Of a DNA stretch of 64,000 bases, positions 38,168 to 51,700 are shown one piece after another. This DNA comes from Anisus vortex (taxonomy: Eukaryota > Mollusca > Gastropoda > Planorbidae). How positions within the stretch are numbered: position 1 is the stretch's first letter; every line of letters begins with the position of its first letter. Location: NCBI GenBank assembly GCA_949126835.1, contig OX421499.1:8077026-8141025 (forward strand), given 5' to 3'. The translations under genes and the position numbers were made by a program. The notes beneath the pieces were generated by a model. That model had not been told where the DNA came from. It did no database searches and saw only the letters and a list, made by a program, of their open reading frames with translations.

Positions 38168-39086
38168 CTAAACAAATACGGAGAACTATAAAAATAATAT
38201 CCCTAGATCTATGCAGAAATAAAACACAGACGTGGTTGATCTCCTCTTTCACCCAGACTATTAGCTTGCTGGTATATTAAGTTCTTAGATATTACTTTAA
38301 TTGAAAAATAGTTATGTCCTAAATGCTAGACAAACTCTATGAGACAAAATATTGAGTCGCTAGTAAATAAAAATTATTCAGAATTGTAACCTGCACTTTA
38401 ACAGTCTAGATCTACCTAAAGTAAAAAATAAATGTAAGAATAACATTAATAAATCAAAATAAAAAGTTAAAGGGGGTCGTAAAAGTCTCTTCCAACCATG
38501 AAAACATAATTGACAGACATATAGAATAGCGACACTGTGATTTTGTAACAACACATCCCGTATGTGTGTGTCTGTGTGTTAAAGTATATGTGCAGATATA
38601 CTGTGCGCGATTACGGTCATGTGACATACACCTGTGGTATTAAACATGCAGTTAAATCCGAGTGCCAATAGACTCTGCCTATTTGTCCTATGTATGTGTG
38701 CATAGAATGGAGTTGTATTCTACTCGTTTAGTTTCTATATACAGGTTGAAATGTGTGTAGTGTATGTTTGGCGATCTATTTTTTTACTTTGCTTGTTATG
38801 GAGAATAAGTGCTATGTGAATTTAATTATATTATATGTTTTGAAAAGATTTAAATATTATATTTGTATAGTTGTGATCACTTGTGTGTTTCAAGTCCTAC
38901 GTATGCAGGCCTTTGTATATATCTAAATAAAAGTACGCATAAAAGTACGCGTAATCGCATAAAAGTCTATTTCTATTCGTGTATGTTTGTAAGTTTATAT
39001 GCATGTAAGTATGTATTTATTAATGCGTAGGCCTATATTTAAATGTATGTATGTATGAATATTGTTCTGTATATGTGTAATGTTAG

Positions 39087-39117
<31 letters not shown>

Positions 39118-39776
39118 ATTATTATATATGTTGTTATATATATAGTACAGATACATATATATGCATATATATAGTACAGATACATATATAAGCTTATGCA
39201 TATATATATATATATATATGCGTGTATGTGTGTAAATAATGTATGTATGTATAAGTGTGTAGCAATCAATGTATAAGGACCTTTAGATTTAACAATCTGG
39301 TAGACTTTTAAGAGATTATTCATGGGAAATAGTCGAGATAGGCTAGGACTGTTCAATCAACAGTTAGATCAACACTGACCTAATATTCCTACAGTTTCAC
39401 CAGTGACGTTGCCCAGCGGCAAGTTTTTTTGGGGGCCAATCAAAATCGTATTAATTTTTAGTGAGAATGTGGGGTTGTGAGAAAAAAAAAGGGCGCTTTA
39501 CCGGACCCATTCTCAATTTGGCCCGAAGGGAAATTTAATACGTTATTTTTATAAACAGGATCATATCAATATGTCAATTATTCAACTAAAAACAAAAGCA
39601 CTACCTAAGTCAATTCTTATATTATATTATTGCAAACCGTCTAGGTGACTAATCAAGGCACTAATACAGCTGTTATATATATAGTTTTAAAATGATTAAC
39701 TTTTTGTTGTGAATTCCATTCCTCGTCATGTATTTCTCGGAGAAGTAAAAGTAATATATTACAAAGTAATACAAAG
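38168..39776. other. Upstream region of SLC6 copy 2
   Basis: TA microsatellites lie at 39087-39112 and near 39201. A decayed SINE A tail is at about 39490-39545 (CCGGACCCATTCTCAATTTG). A possible TATA word (TATATATATAG) lies at 39675, about 100 bases before the ATG, but a promoter cannot be asserted. In-frame stop TGA at 39693 limits the 5' coding extension. Confidence 0.45.
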
Positions 39777-40011
39777 ATGCCCAAAGGGACTAGTAAACAA
39801 AATGGAACACACCGTGACTGGGGTCCGGATAACAACAATGGACAGACGGTGCTGAGTCTTTTGTGCGAGGAAAAGGATGAGCCGAAAGAGACGAGCCCGG
39901 GCCGCGTGACCTGGTCGAGAAAGGCCGAGTATTTCCTGTCCATGATGGGCTACGGTGTTGGTCTGGGAAACATCTGGAGATTTCCTTACGTCTGTATTAG
40001 AAATGGAGGCG
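39777..40011 (+). CDS. SLC6 copy 2, exon 1 (N-tail, TM1)
   Basis: It encodes residues 1-78 and one base of 79. The N-tail is hydrophilic. [11 protein letters not shown] then [14 protein letters not shown] is TM1; Gly60 replaces the usual Ala. The donor is GTAAGT at 40012. A −3 A and no earlier in-frame ATG after TGA at 39693 support the start. Confidence 0.92.
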
Positions 40012-43000
40012 GTAAGTAGAAACAAGTTTTTTTTAAATGTATTTGTTACTCCCTTTCTCTTAGTTGCAACTGTCTGTCTGTCTGCTTGTAAAACTTTGCA
40101 TCGATTTCTCGACCACTTCCCGTCGTCCAATCGAGCTGAAACTTGGGCAGCGGACTTGTGGCGACTAACAATACATACATTATATCAAACTTTCAGTTAA
40201 AAAAACTTAATTATACTATAATTTTGATTTTTTTGAAAATTTAACGTTTTGTTTTGGTTTTACAATGAAAATGCCGGTCCAACTTTTTATGTTTTTTCGT
40301 CACGGAAAGAAAAGGATTTTTTTTAAATTCTATTTGCTTATACTTAGGAACATTAACTCTTTAAAGGCTAGTTCTATGGAAGTTTATCAGTACAAGGCAT
40401 TATAAGCTAGTTTAATGGACCTTTTTTTAGCAGAAGACAGTATAGTTCTATGGAACTTTTTTTTAACATAAGACAGTATAAGCTAGTTATATGGGACTGT
40501 CTTAGCACAATAAGTGAGTTCTATGGAATTTTCTTATCACTAATCATAAAAATCTAGTTCTATGGACTTTTTTTTTTAACACAAGCCACATTAATGTAGC
40601 TATGTGTAACTTTCTTTGCACAGATCATTATAAGACAGTTCTACGGATGTGTTTTTCCTTTAAGAACAAGGCATAATTATCTAGCGTTTCTTAATGGGCC
40701 GTATTGCTGCTGAGAGTTAACACCCTTGCCCCTTATACAAGTCAATCTTTTATGACTGACTTGTAAATTACAAGCAGGGATCGCCAACCTAGTCACTTTA
40801 GAGCAGGGATCGCCAACCTAGTCACTCTAGAGCAGGGATCACCAACCTAGTCACTCTAGAGCAGGGATCGCCAACCTAGTCACTCTAGAGCAGGGATCGC
40901 CAACCTAGTCACTCTAGAGCAGGGATCGCCAACCTAGTCACTCTAGAGCAGGGATCGCCAACCTAGTCACTCTAGAGCAGGGATCGCCAACCTAGTCACT
41001 CTAGAGCAGGGATCGCCAACCTTGTCACTCTAGAGCAGGGATCGCCAACCTAGTCACTCTAGAGCAGGGATCGCCAACCTAGTCACTCTAGAGCAGGGAT
41101 CGGCAACATACGACACAAACGAAATCTTCGATCGTACGCAGAAAACCCACAAAAAGCTAATCACATTCTATTCCCCCACAAATGTGGACTAGAACAGTTT
41201 GGCTTTTAGGCTGTTGGCACGCTAATGAATTAGAAACGCTAATTCGGCACACTTTTATCAAAAGCTTGCCGACTCCTGCTTTTAGAGGACAGATGGGCAA
41301 GGAGTAAAGTAGTAAATAATACATAAAGCATTAAAAGTCTAAAAATAGAAATACAAAACAATAACAATATATTACAATGCTCAGATAAACATAAACATAC
41401 ACAAATGTATATAATAACTCTTTCTTGCCGAGTTATATCCGAGCATGGAATGGGTTGCCTGAACAAACCAGGTAAACCAGAAACTATAAACCGAGTCTAT
41501 GACTTTTTCTCTGCTCAATAAATCTATAGAGATACAAAATTCCGACTCATTCAATTTTCTAAGAAACAGATTTTCCCCATTTCGGACAAAGAATGTACAA
41601 TCAAAATTCACGCTTTGTCATGTGTCTCTTTAGTGGATTAAAGTGATACCTAATGGTCTCTTTAGTGGATTAAAGTGATACCTAATGGTCTCTTTAGTGG
41701 ATTAAAGTGATACCTAATGGTTTCTTTAGTGGCTTAAAGTGATACCAAATGAAATTTTAAAAATAGTTTTACTTAGAAGTTTATTTCACCTGATATATTA
41801 GTCTTTTTCAAATCCCTTCAATTATACCTGTACATTTGAGAAAGCAATATAGCGATTTGTTTTTCTACAGGTGCGTTTCTCATACCTTACATCGTATGTC
41901 TGATGCTGTGTGGTCTGCCTTTGTACTTAATGGACGTGACCATGGGCCAGTTCGTGTCCAGAGGCGTCTACCACATATGGGACATCTGCCCGCTCTTCAA
42001 AGGTAACGTGTTATTAGTCAGATTACTTTTAACAAAGTAAGTAAAACAGATGAATTTTTATATTTAATAAGCTTTTTAATGATGATGATGAGATTATAAT
42101 AGTACATTTTATATATTTTACAAAACTGTACAATTTTATTGAATTGAGATCAAACGAAACTTGTATAAGTGTTTTAGCTATGTAATAGTCCATTGTATAG
42201 ATATCAGCTTAAGTAACTATCGTTATATTTATTGTTTTAACATTTGAAAGAAATGCCGTTATCTGGCGTTTTGAAAAACCGATTGTGATTTCCTGAGTTA
42301 TCAACATTTGAATTTAGTTGTCAAGAAATTATTCTAGCAATATATATAAAATATATGTAAAATCTTTTAATGTTTGACCTCATAATAACTGAGATTTACT
42401 CTAACATATTTTTTTTTTTTGTTTTCAACAAAGTTTATTTGGTAAAGGCATGTAAAATAGTATTGATATTTTTATACATTTAGAGAAAGGATAGAAGAAA
42501 TATTTCCATTTTTACAATTCTAAAGGATAGAAGACAATAAAGAGGATTTGAAACAAAAAATTGATCGAAATAAATCTTTTTTCTAGCTAATCCAGTTTTA
42601 CTTCCATTCATTTCGTTTATTTTACGTAGCAGGATAATTCATTCGTTCATAGCTTCCATACTTACATTAACAAAATTAACATATTATTATTTTTTTTAAC
42701 CGGAACGAAAATCCTTCAGAATAAAGTACAATTTTGAGGAAGAGATACATAATAATTATACAAACTAAGTAGTTATTTTAATGTTTATAGATGTACATGT
42801 ACATTTTTTTTGTCATAAAATATGTAAATAAATTTTCAAGTATCTTGTGTAATTTGATTATCTTTTAGTTCGAAATTGTAAGCCATTAATTTTGTTTAAA
42901 TGAAAAAAAACCTATTAAAAATATTAATGTAAAGAAAACGGGTTAATTATCTCCCTTAAAGTAAAATCTCCAAATTTGATGCTAGTGATACCAAACGAGT

Positions 43001-45694
43001 TAATTGTTTTAATACAACTAGTGTACTTCTGAAAATGCTCATTTATCTTAATTTGCCTTAAATTAGGGAAAGAGTTAAATCTTTTGAAACTGATTTCACG
43101 GAAAGATATGCCCAGTTTCAATGCAAATCAGTTGACAAATACTTCAAGTGCTTTTGGGCCCAGTCTTGTAAATGAAAGTTTAACTCACTAAAATGTGTCA
43201 CCAAGTCATACAGAAACATTGACTTTAACAGTCAGTTCTCCTCATTCAATAACGGAATTTTTTTCCATTAAGATACATCTTAATTGCTTCCAGAACAGAA
43301 AATGATATATCCAAGACTTTACCTATACTCCGTATGACTTTCTTCTAGAAGAGACTTAGAAACTATACAATTAACTATCTTAACAATAGATTCAATAACA
43401 GATTGCAAGTCCAATGATGAGAGCTTTGCACACAAATATTCCTGAACTAAAACAGTTGACGTCCAGTATGATTCCCATGTAGTTCGCCATGCAGCACCCA
43501 CTAATTATGCTGACATATGTTGTTTTCTCTTGCATTAAACAATATGCTTGGCGGTCTTTCGCGTGCCACTGAAAAACGTTCTGCGTGCCAAGTCTGGCAC
43601 GCGTGTCTTAGGTTGCCGATCCCTCCTATAGAGCATTCGTATTGATTCTATAAATATTTTTCAATACTAGATGCTCATCCCGAAAATGATCAGAAGATGC
43701 AATCAAATTTGCAGAAATTCCCATCACGAGATATATTAGCTGCTAGAAAAAGAATCGTGAATGGTTAAATAAAAACTGCACTATTATACAGTGTGTGTAT
43801 CCTGAGGCACGGGGTTTTCTTATAACACTTGATACGTATAAATTCTTAGTTATCTATTAATCTGAAAAAAATTCTAAAAGTGGGGCCTACCACGGCTCTG
43901 ATCAGCACAATATAGACACACAAATACAAACGCACTATATACAAACACACACACATATAGATATAAAGAGAGATATTCACACATAATGCTTTTCTTAGTG
44001 TTGTCGTATCGTCACGCATGCATAATTCCTTTAGTAAAGTACCCGTCGGACCGAATTGATCCATAGGTCTGATGAAGCAACGTTCACCAGTTTCTGTGGC
44101 CACGGCATACTAGGTGATTGTGTCGCCAGCACTATGCACAGCCGCCATTACTTTACCCCAATTAAGGTCAGGTACCCATCAGAGCTGGGCCCTCCAGACC
44201 CGGGAAAAAATCCTAGCCTGCACCAAGATTCGAACCCGGGACCTTCGGCTCGCCATTCAAACGCGCTGCCGCTCGGCTACCGTGCCTACATAATTCCCTT
44301 TGCCCTCCTTTATTGGCATTGACTTCACGAACTAAATCACGAGGGCTCTAATAACGCTTTAACATTCTCTTCACTCTCTCCCTCTGTCTAACACAAATTT
44401 AAATATACATATATATATATGTATACCTTTAAAAAAATCATTTTGATCTGAAATGAATTGCAGTGAACTGTCGCAGCTCAGGTCACGGAACGAAGGGTTC
44501 ACTTAACGTTTTGCAACCCAAACTATCAAGCAGTTTCGTCCACATTCAACGTTACGAAGTCCTAAAAGAAATCGTTGGTTGGGGGGGGGGGGGGGGTGAA
44601 TGATAGAGAATGGGGTTATATCTTTTCATACTTCTGAGTGTGTGACGGTCAGATTAAGAAAAACAAATTGTACTTTACAGAAATAAAGAAAACAGTTCTT
44701 CAAAATATTTGATACTGCTCTATTCTCTAAGAACATGACTCGTTGATATGTTTGATGAACAGTTTTATTTACAGTTTAAATATGTGTTTATGTATTTTAG
44801 CTGCTCCCTTGATATATTTAATGGTCCCGTACATTTTTGAACACTTCTCCACTGGCATGACATATCAAATTAGTCTGACAGGGACACTTTAACATTTTTT
44901 TTTTGTGTACTTGAAGGCGTGGCTCAGTGGTCTACACACTTAAGCCTTTTTGGTTTACAACTCCGAAGGTCTCAGGTTCGAAACCCGGCTCCCAGTTCTG
45001 GTGGTTCAGTGGCACTACTGTACCCATGGGCCTCAAAGCGGCGTAGTGTGTAAACCGCCAGTAATTTTCTTTGAAAACACCGGCGGGCTAACGCATGGGG
45101 GACAGCCCCCGCAGCATGTCCGAGATCCATTGCACTGCCGAGAGGCAACGGGGTCTCGGTGGGGAGGAAGCAATGGATGCTGCAACCCCGTCTCACGACC
45201 CACCCGGTGCCTGGATGCCTGTGCCTATAGTACAGGATTTGTGCTACCGGGTGACAATGCAGAAATACGGGAGAGCCACCACGATAATGATCCTTAGGGG
45301 AACCGCAGTGAACGGTCGCTGGCCTGCGGAATCCTTCCCTTCGGCGTGCCGTGGGGTGGCTGGATCCCGGACAGAGTTTTAAATAACTCACTTCTATTGC
45401 GTTACGCCCCGGCTTAAGAGCTTCGGCTCGTCCGGGTTTTGAGACTTTTTACAAGGTGGTTCAGTGGCAGACGGTTGGGCATTTCTTTTGCACCCAAGTC
45501 GCTGAAATGTGCCAACTCCTCATTCCTCAGGGATAGCGTGACGACTTATTTTAAATAATTAAACACAAAAATGAGGCTGGTTAGCTGAGCTATGACGTCA
45601 TACAGAGGAGGCCAGTGTCTGCGCGACATGTTTAAAAAGAGATTGAAACATACACAAAAATTTCCCGACGTCAAATGTAAATGACCTCTTTCTA

Positions 45695-45736
<42 letters not shown>

Positions 45737-48700
45737 ACACACACACACACACCCACAAAACAGACTGCAACATTTGGTTTCTTCATTGGTCAATAGTTGT
45801 ATTATTCTGTTGGTGAAGTGGGTGAAGGAACGGCGTCTGGATAGGCTATGCTTAAAGTTGTCAACATATTTGTTGTGATATTCAATATACAGTATCGAAC
45901 TTAGTGTACTTACTGTAAGTCGTGTTACAGAACAAAAAAATGTTGTCTCCATTGAAAATGTATGAGGACGGAGAATGCCTGGAGAGTATGTACACCCATT
46001 GACACACAGACGAGCGCACACATTGACACATAGACACTTCTAGACACACACGCATGAATTATCATCAAAAGCTGCCAACTCCAAAGTCCAGAATTAATCC
46101 ATCCCCGCAATCTCTTTTTTTTTTTTTTTTGGTCATTCACTGCCAGTGGACTGTAGAATGAAAAACATTGAATTGTCTCTATTTCAGTTGTTTTTTTTCT
46201 CTGGAATATCGTAAGACATCGATTTGAAACGGGGCTCTTATAAAGGCAATAGGTTTTCACTCTAGCGTAACTTTAGATAAAACAGCATCTAGGTCTATCT
46301 AACGGGGCTCTTAAAAAGGCAATAAGTTTTCATTCAAGCGTAACTTTAGATCAAATAACATCTAGGTCTATCTAAGTATGTATGCCATAAAAGATTTGGA
46401 AATAAAAAAAAGTACCCGTAAATAGATCTAAGAATTGTAACTAAAATAGATACGGTTGACTGGGAGCTTCGGTTGCTGTAACAAATGTCCCGCGTTTCAA
46501 ATCAGGTTATCGCTGGAATCTCTTTATATTGTTTTACCCGAGGGGAAGGAGGCGGAGGATATTTTAGAACCTTCTCAGTTCTGATGTGTACGTGACATTA
46601 GTTGGCGCAAAAGTTTAGGTGACTGGACATTGCCTTAGCCTCACAAACTGGTGAACGCTGCTTCACTTGACCCATGTTCTAACGTGGAATTATACTTCAC
46701 TATTTTAGACTATTTTGTTAAAAACATGTTGTAAAAATGTGATCAAATATTGTTTTCCTAACTGTAGAGCATAAATAAGTCTAACTATCCCAGAAGCCTA
46801 CGTGTATATATCTATACTATGAAACAAAATTCGTATATTTCCTTAGTTACGAACTAAGTTTACGCGTTTCTATTACAGTTGGTTCATTTCTCAAATTAAA
46901 TTACCCCTTCCATTTAAACATACGACAAATTTGATCTAACGATACATTTTGGCTGGTTAACTTTAGAGTGCATAAAATCGCATTTCACTGCACCAGTTAA
47001 ATATATTCATTTTTGTCCTAAATGCAGTTTGCAATATGTGAAGGTAACATATTCTTTTTCTGTAATGTGTCTGTCAAAAATACCGCTAATGTTCAAATAT
47101 TGTCACTAATCGGTCATGACACTATGTGGGCACTTTAGAACGGATTTCCAAGTAGGAGATACTGTACTCTGTTTGGCCTGAGCTTAATTTAAAACAAATT
47201 CAATGAGGGTAAATAGTATCAGCTGCACCAAGAATAATATGGACTTACAGGTGTATACATATACAGACATAACTTTGATCTTTAAGCCCAGGCACACAGT
47301 CGTGTATTTTCAAATAGTCTTAAATCTAGAGAGTGCAAATTTATAACTTAATCTAGTTTATCCTTTAAAAAGATTATGCCCTTTCTCAACACGTCGTAAT
47401 CGAAATAAAATGTTTTGCCATGTACAGAAACCTGATTGTAAGCACAAGAACCTGTTTGTATACACTGGATCATGTTTGTACGTTCTTGATCGTGTTTGTA
47501 TACACAGTAGCAAGTTTCTATATGTAGAATCATGTTTGTATGCACGTGAATATGTCTGTATTCTGTATGCAATGGAACATGTTTGTATGCACAGAAATAT
47601 GTTTAAGTGTGCCCATTATTACAAACACCTACCAATGCCAGGCTTTTCATCATTTTCTCTCTACACCAGGCATAGGAATAGGTCAACTTGTGGTCAACGT
47701 CATCTGCGCCTGGTACTACATCCTGTTGATCGCCTGGGTCCTTATCTACATGGTCCACTCCTTTCGCTCGCCGCTGCCCTGGACTCTCTGCGGGCAGTCC
47801 TGGAATACCGCGGCCTGCGTGCCGCAAGGTTCCCTCATTCGGATGGCCCTGAACCAGACGCACAACGTCACGCTTGGAGCGGACAACGAGACGGCTGTGG
47901 CTTTGGATAACCAATACTTTGTGAGCAACGGTTCCAGATTGTCCAGAGGACTGCGGTCATCCGGTGAGGAATTTTGGGTGTAAGTTGTTCAACATCTGTA
48001 CTAATGATGTGTTGCCTAAAGAAAAATTGTCTTCGTTCTTGTTGTACTCAGTGCCCTCACATAAGGGGGGGGGGGCAGAGAGGGGGCATATGCCCGGGGG
48101 CATCACTTCCATGGGGGCGGCAAATGTAGTCTAAATATAAAGCAAATATAGCACTAAACAAGCAGTACCGGTAACAGTATGCAAGGGGGCGGCACTGAAA
48201 CTTTTGCCCTGGGGCGCCACATAAGCTTGTAAAGGCACTGGTTGTACTTCTTGTTTAGCTTTTCATTTCTGGACGAGCTTAGAACAGCTTTATAAATAGA
48301 GTCGCTTTCCACAATACGAACTTTAATTTTACGAAATCTCTCCAATACAACTAAATCTTACTTGAAAGTATAGCAAAAAATATATATATATAGGCTACTT
48401 CTCATTTATTTAAAAAATAAAAATAAATATGAGACTTATATAGCGCATATCCCGTTCCTGTTGGGAACAGTTCTATGCGCTGCGATTATTTACAATTTAC
48501 TTTTAGTTGAATTAACCTTGCTTCTATCTGATAGCACAGTCCTCGTTAAGGTTAATTGACCCGTTCCCCCCCCCCCCCTCCTTAATCCTTTTGAGCTCAT
48601 AGACTCGGTGCCGAAGACAACACATCTTATTATTGTCTAATATTCAACCACCATACTAAAAATGCTATGCTCCTCTTTTTTCGAAATGAAATAATAAAGC

Positions 48701-51700
48701 AAGTAGGCTAGTGTATGACAATAAGCAAAAACATTAGAGAGTCGGAGCCGAAGGTTTGAAATAGTCTGTTGTCGATGGCTTCGAGTCTCTGTTGTAAGTT
48801 TTAGCTCGATAGGATGATGGGGAAATGGGTCAGTTAGCCCTTTCAAAACATTAGACCACCCTGAAAGAAAAAAAAGCGAAAGGATTTCAATAATGTTCGA
48901 ACGTGTTACGTTTATCAACAGCAACAATGTCCTTGAACTTTCACCTGGCCTTGGGGAGCTGAACGGCCTCCCGTGGCACACATCGGTGGCCTTGCTTGTA
49001 GCCTGCATCGTTGTGCTTTTATGTATCGTCAAGGGAGTTAAATCTGTCGGAAAGGTAACCGCTGAGTGTATCTGTATTTCTTTTAATTGACAGTATAATT
49101 TAAAGGAACAGTTATCTTCTCTTGACCAACGCCCATTTACATAATTAAACAATTTCTTTTTATTGTTATGGTCGTCGTCATGTGAAGTCTTTTAAGTGTC
49201 CATACAGTATTAGAAGTCAATATAAAGAAACTTGCGTGTCAACGAAAACAATATTTCTTTATCGTAAAACTTACACATAAACTGTAATAAGTACACACGA
49301 TTAAAATCACAACTGCTTCAAATCCTTCAAACCGGAAGCTGCCAACATACTTTCGTTGTTATTACACAAAACTTCCGACCAATGGTTTCCCGTTAGGCCA
49401 ACACGCAAAAATGACTCAGAGTGACCTCAGTGCACGGGGAACAGGATCTAACTTTTTTACGTAACATTATATTTTAGTTTAAGTTAGAATTACATTCAAC
49501 AACCCACTAAGTTTTTCCACGAATACCAATTCTATGCGTTTTTTATTGTACAAAAGACTTCCGAACATTGTGCGCTTTACCACCAACAAAGAGAGAAAAA
49601 ACAAACGTTATAAGTTAAAAGATCTATTCTATATATTTTATAGTCTATCTGTCCATAAAGCTAATCGAGCAAATTGTTACCTCGTTCAGTAGCCAGGAAA
49701 CTCAAATAGTCTATCTGTCCATAAAGCTGATCGAGCAAATTGTTACCTCGTTCAGTAGCCAGGAAACTCAAATAGTCTATCTGTCCATAAAGCTGATCGA
49801 GCAAATTGTTACCTCGTTCAGTAGCCAGGAAACTCAAATAGTCTATCTGTCCATAAAGCTGATCGAGTAAATTGTTACCTCGTTCAGTAGCCAGGAAACT
49901 CAAATAGTCTATCTGTCCATAAAGCTGATCGAGCAAATTGTTACCTCGTTCAGTAGCCAGGAAACTCAAATAGTCTATCTGTCCATAAAGCTGATCGAGC
50001 AAATTGTTACCTCGTTCAGTAGCCAGGAAACTCAAATAGTCTATCTGTCCATAAAGCTGATCGAGCAAATTGTTACCTCGTTCAGTAGCCAGGAAACTCA
50101 AATAGTCTATCTGTCCATAAAGCTGATCGAGCAAATTGTTACCTCGTTCAGTAGCCAGGAAACTCAAATAGTCTATCTGTCCATAAAGCTGATCGAGCAA
50201 ATTGTTACCTCGTTCAGTAGCCAGGAAACTCAAATAGTCTATCTGTCCATAAAGCTGATCGAGCAAATTGTTAACTCGTTCAGTAGCCAGGAAACTCAAA
50301 TAGTCTATCTGTCCATAAAGCTGATCGAGCAAATTGTTACCTCGTTCAGTAGCCAGCAGAACTCATTGGGAAAATATTATCATGGTCTGTAGAGTTTCAC
50401 CCATCCTCAGCCCCGTAAATATTGAATCGCTTTTAGAGTTTAATAGATCAGCTTGGACAACACCGGTAAACCAGATACCGGCTGGGTAAAGGTATTTAAT
50501 CTCGATATCCTGGGAATCTGCGATTTCGTCTACCACTTAACCATGTTGTTACTGTATTGATCTTCTTTAAAAATTCTTAGCGTTTTCTTTTTTTTTTTTA
50601 ATTTACTGATATTTCTCGTTTCGACATTTTGTCTTTATCAACTCCCAAGGGAGCATAGACTCTAAGCTTTCTTCTCTAAATCTTTCCTTGTCTTCCTGTC
50701 ACTAAGACATGGACACGGATGAGCGTAAGACGCAAAAATCGTCTTTGTAGAAAGAGCATTTGTAATGTACAAGATAAGATGAATACAACATTATGTTGCG
50801 TTGTTTATTAAACTACAAATGATTTTTTCCATTATCTAGGTCGTGTACGTGACAGCAACGTTTCCCTACATTCTGCTGACCATTTTCATCATCACTGGCG
50901 CCACACTACCAGGCGCCAAGGATGGAGTCATCTTTTATTTAAAACCAGATTTCAGGTTTGAAACAAAAAATATATTTTAAACAAGACTGAATAAAAAAAA
51001 ATGTGCGTTTGAATCGACATTTCGAAAACCCCGGGTTGGGAATCCAAGCTAAAACTTCAGTGTTTTCTTATCACACCGGGACTGGAGTCTAGCTGTCCCT
51101 GGATGCTGCCACATAGGCCTAATCCCTTTTGTATATATTAGCTACGGAAGCTCGTCAATTTTACAAACCATGCGGATCATGATGGTCTGAAAGGAATAAC
51201 TTACTTCTATAAAGAAACAGTATATCAGTGTTAGGTATTTAAAATTATGTATAGCAATGTTGATTTGGGAGTGTTATATTTTTGTTAATTTTGGTGTTTA
51301 AAAAAGTATTAATCAATGTCGATTTGGAACAGTTGTATTTTATATTTTGTTAACTTTGGAGCTTAAAAATTATGTTATAGTGTAGATGTAGGTGTTTAAA
51401 ATACCGTCTAAGTGAAAAGTATGATGCTTTAAATGTTGTGGAATTATAGATTTACTTCATTAAAAAGAAAACCCTATACAGACAAATAATCTTATATGTA
51501 AATAAGCTTGTATTTTTCCGAATACAATCAAATATAAGATTTTCATTCGGTCTAAGTTCTGTTCAGTAACCCTTACTGTAATTCAGTATTATATATTGTC
51601 ACGTGCCAAACGGCTACTGACGTATGATAATATATTTAGGAATGTATAATTACTACATTCTTTGATTCACATCCCTCTTGGATCCCACAAAGTTGTATAA

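Noticed and set aside
39640..39700. TATA-box promoter for SLC6 copy 2
   Set aside because: TATATATATAG is present but TA runs are abundant in this region and the transcription start is unknown.
44200..44280. A tRNA gene on the minus strand
   Set aside because: Box A and B are good, but it continues into the SINE body, has flanking CATAATTCC duplications and sister copies, so it is a SINE head.
47410..47910. 166-codon open frame overlapping SLC6 exon 3
   Set aside because: It is in a different frame from the SLC6 reading frame and begins in a degenerate tandem repeat; the +2 frame through 47979 carries the TM3 motif.
49661..50332. 223-codon minus-strand open frame as a repeat-protein gene
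   Set aside because: It is entirely a 66 bp minisatellite inside an intron, with a period divisible by three; no start context, no non-repeat domain.
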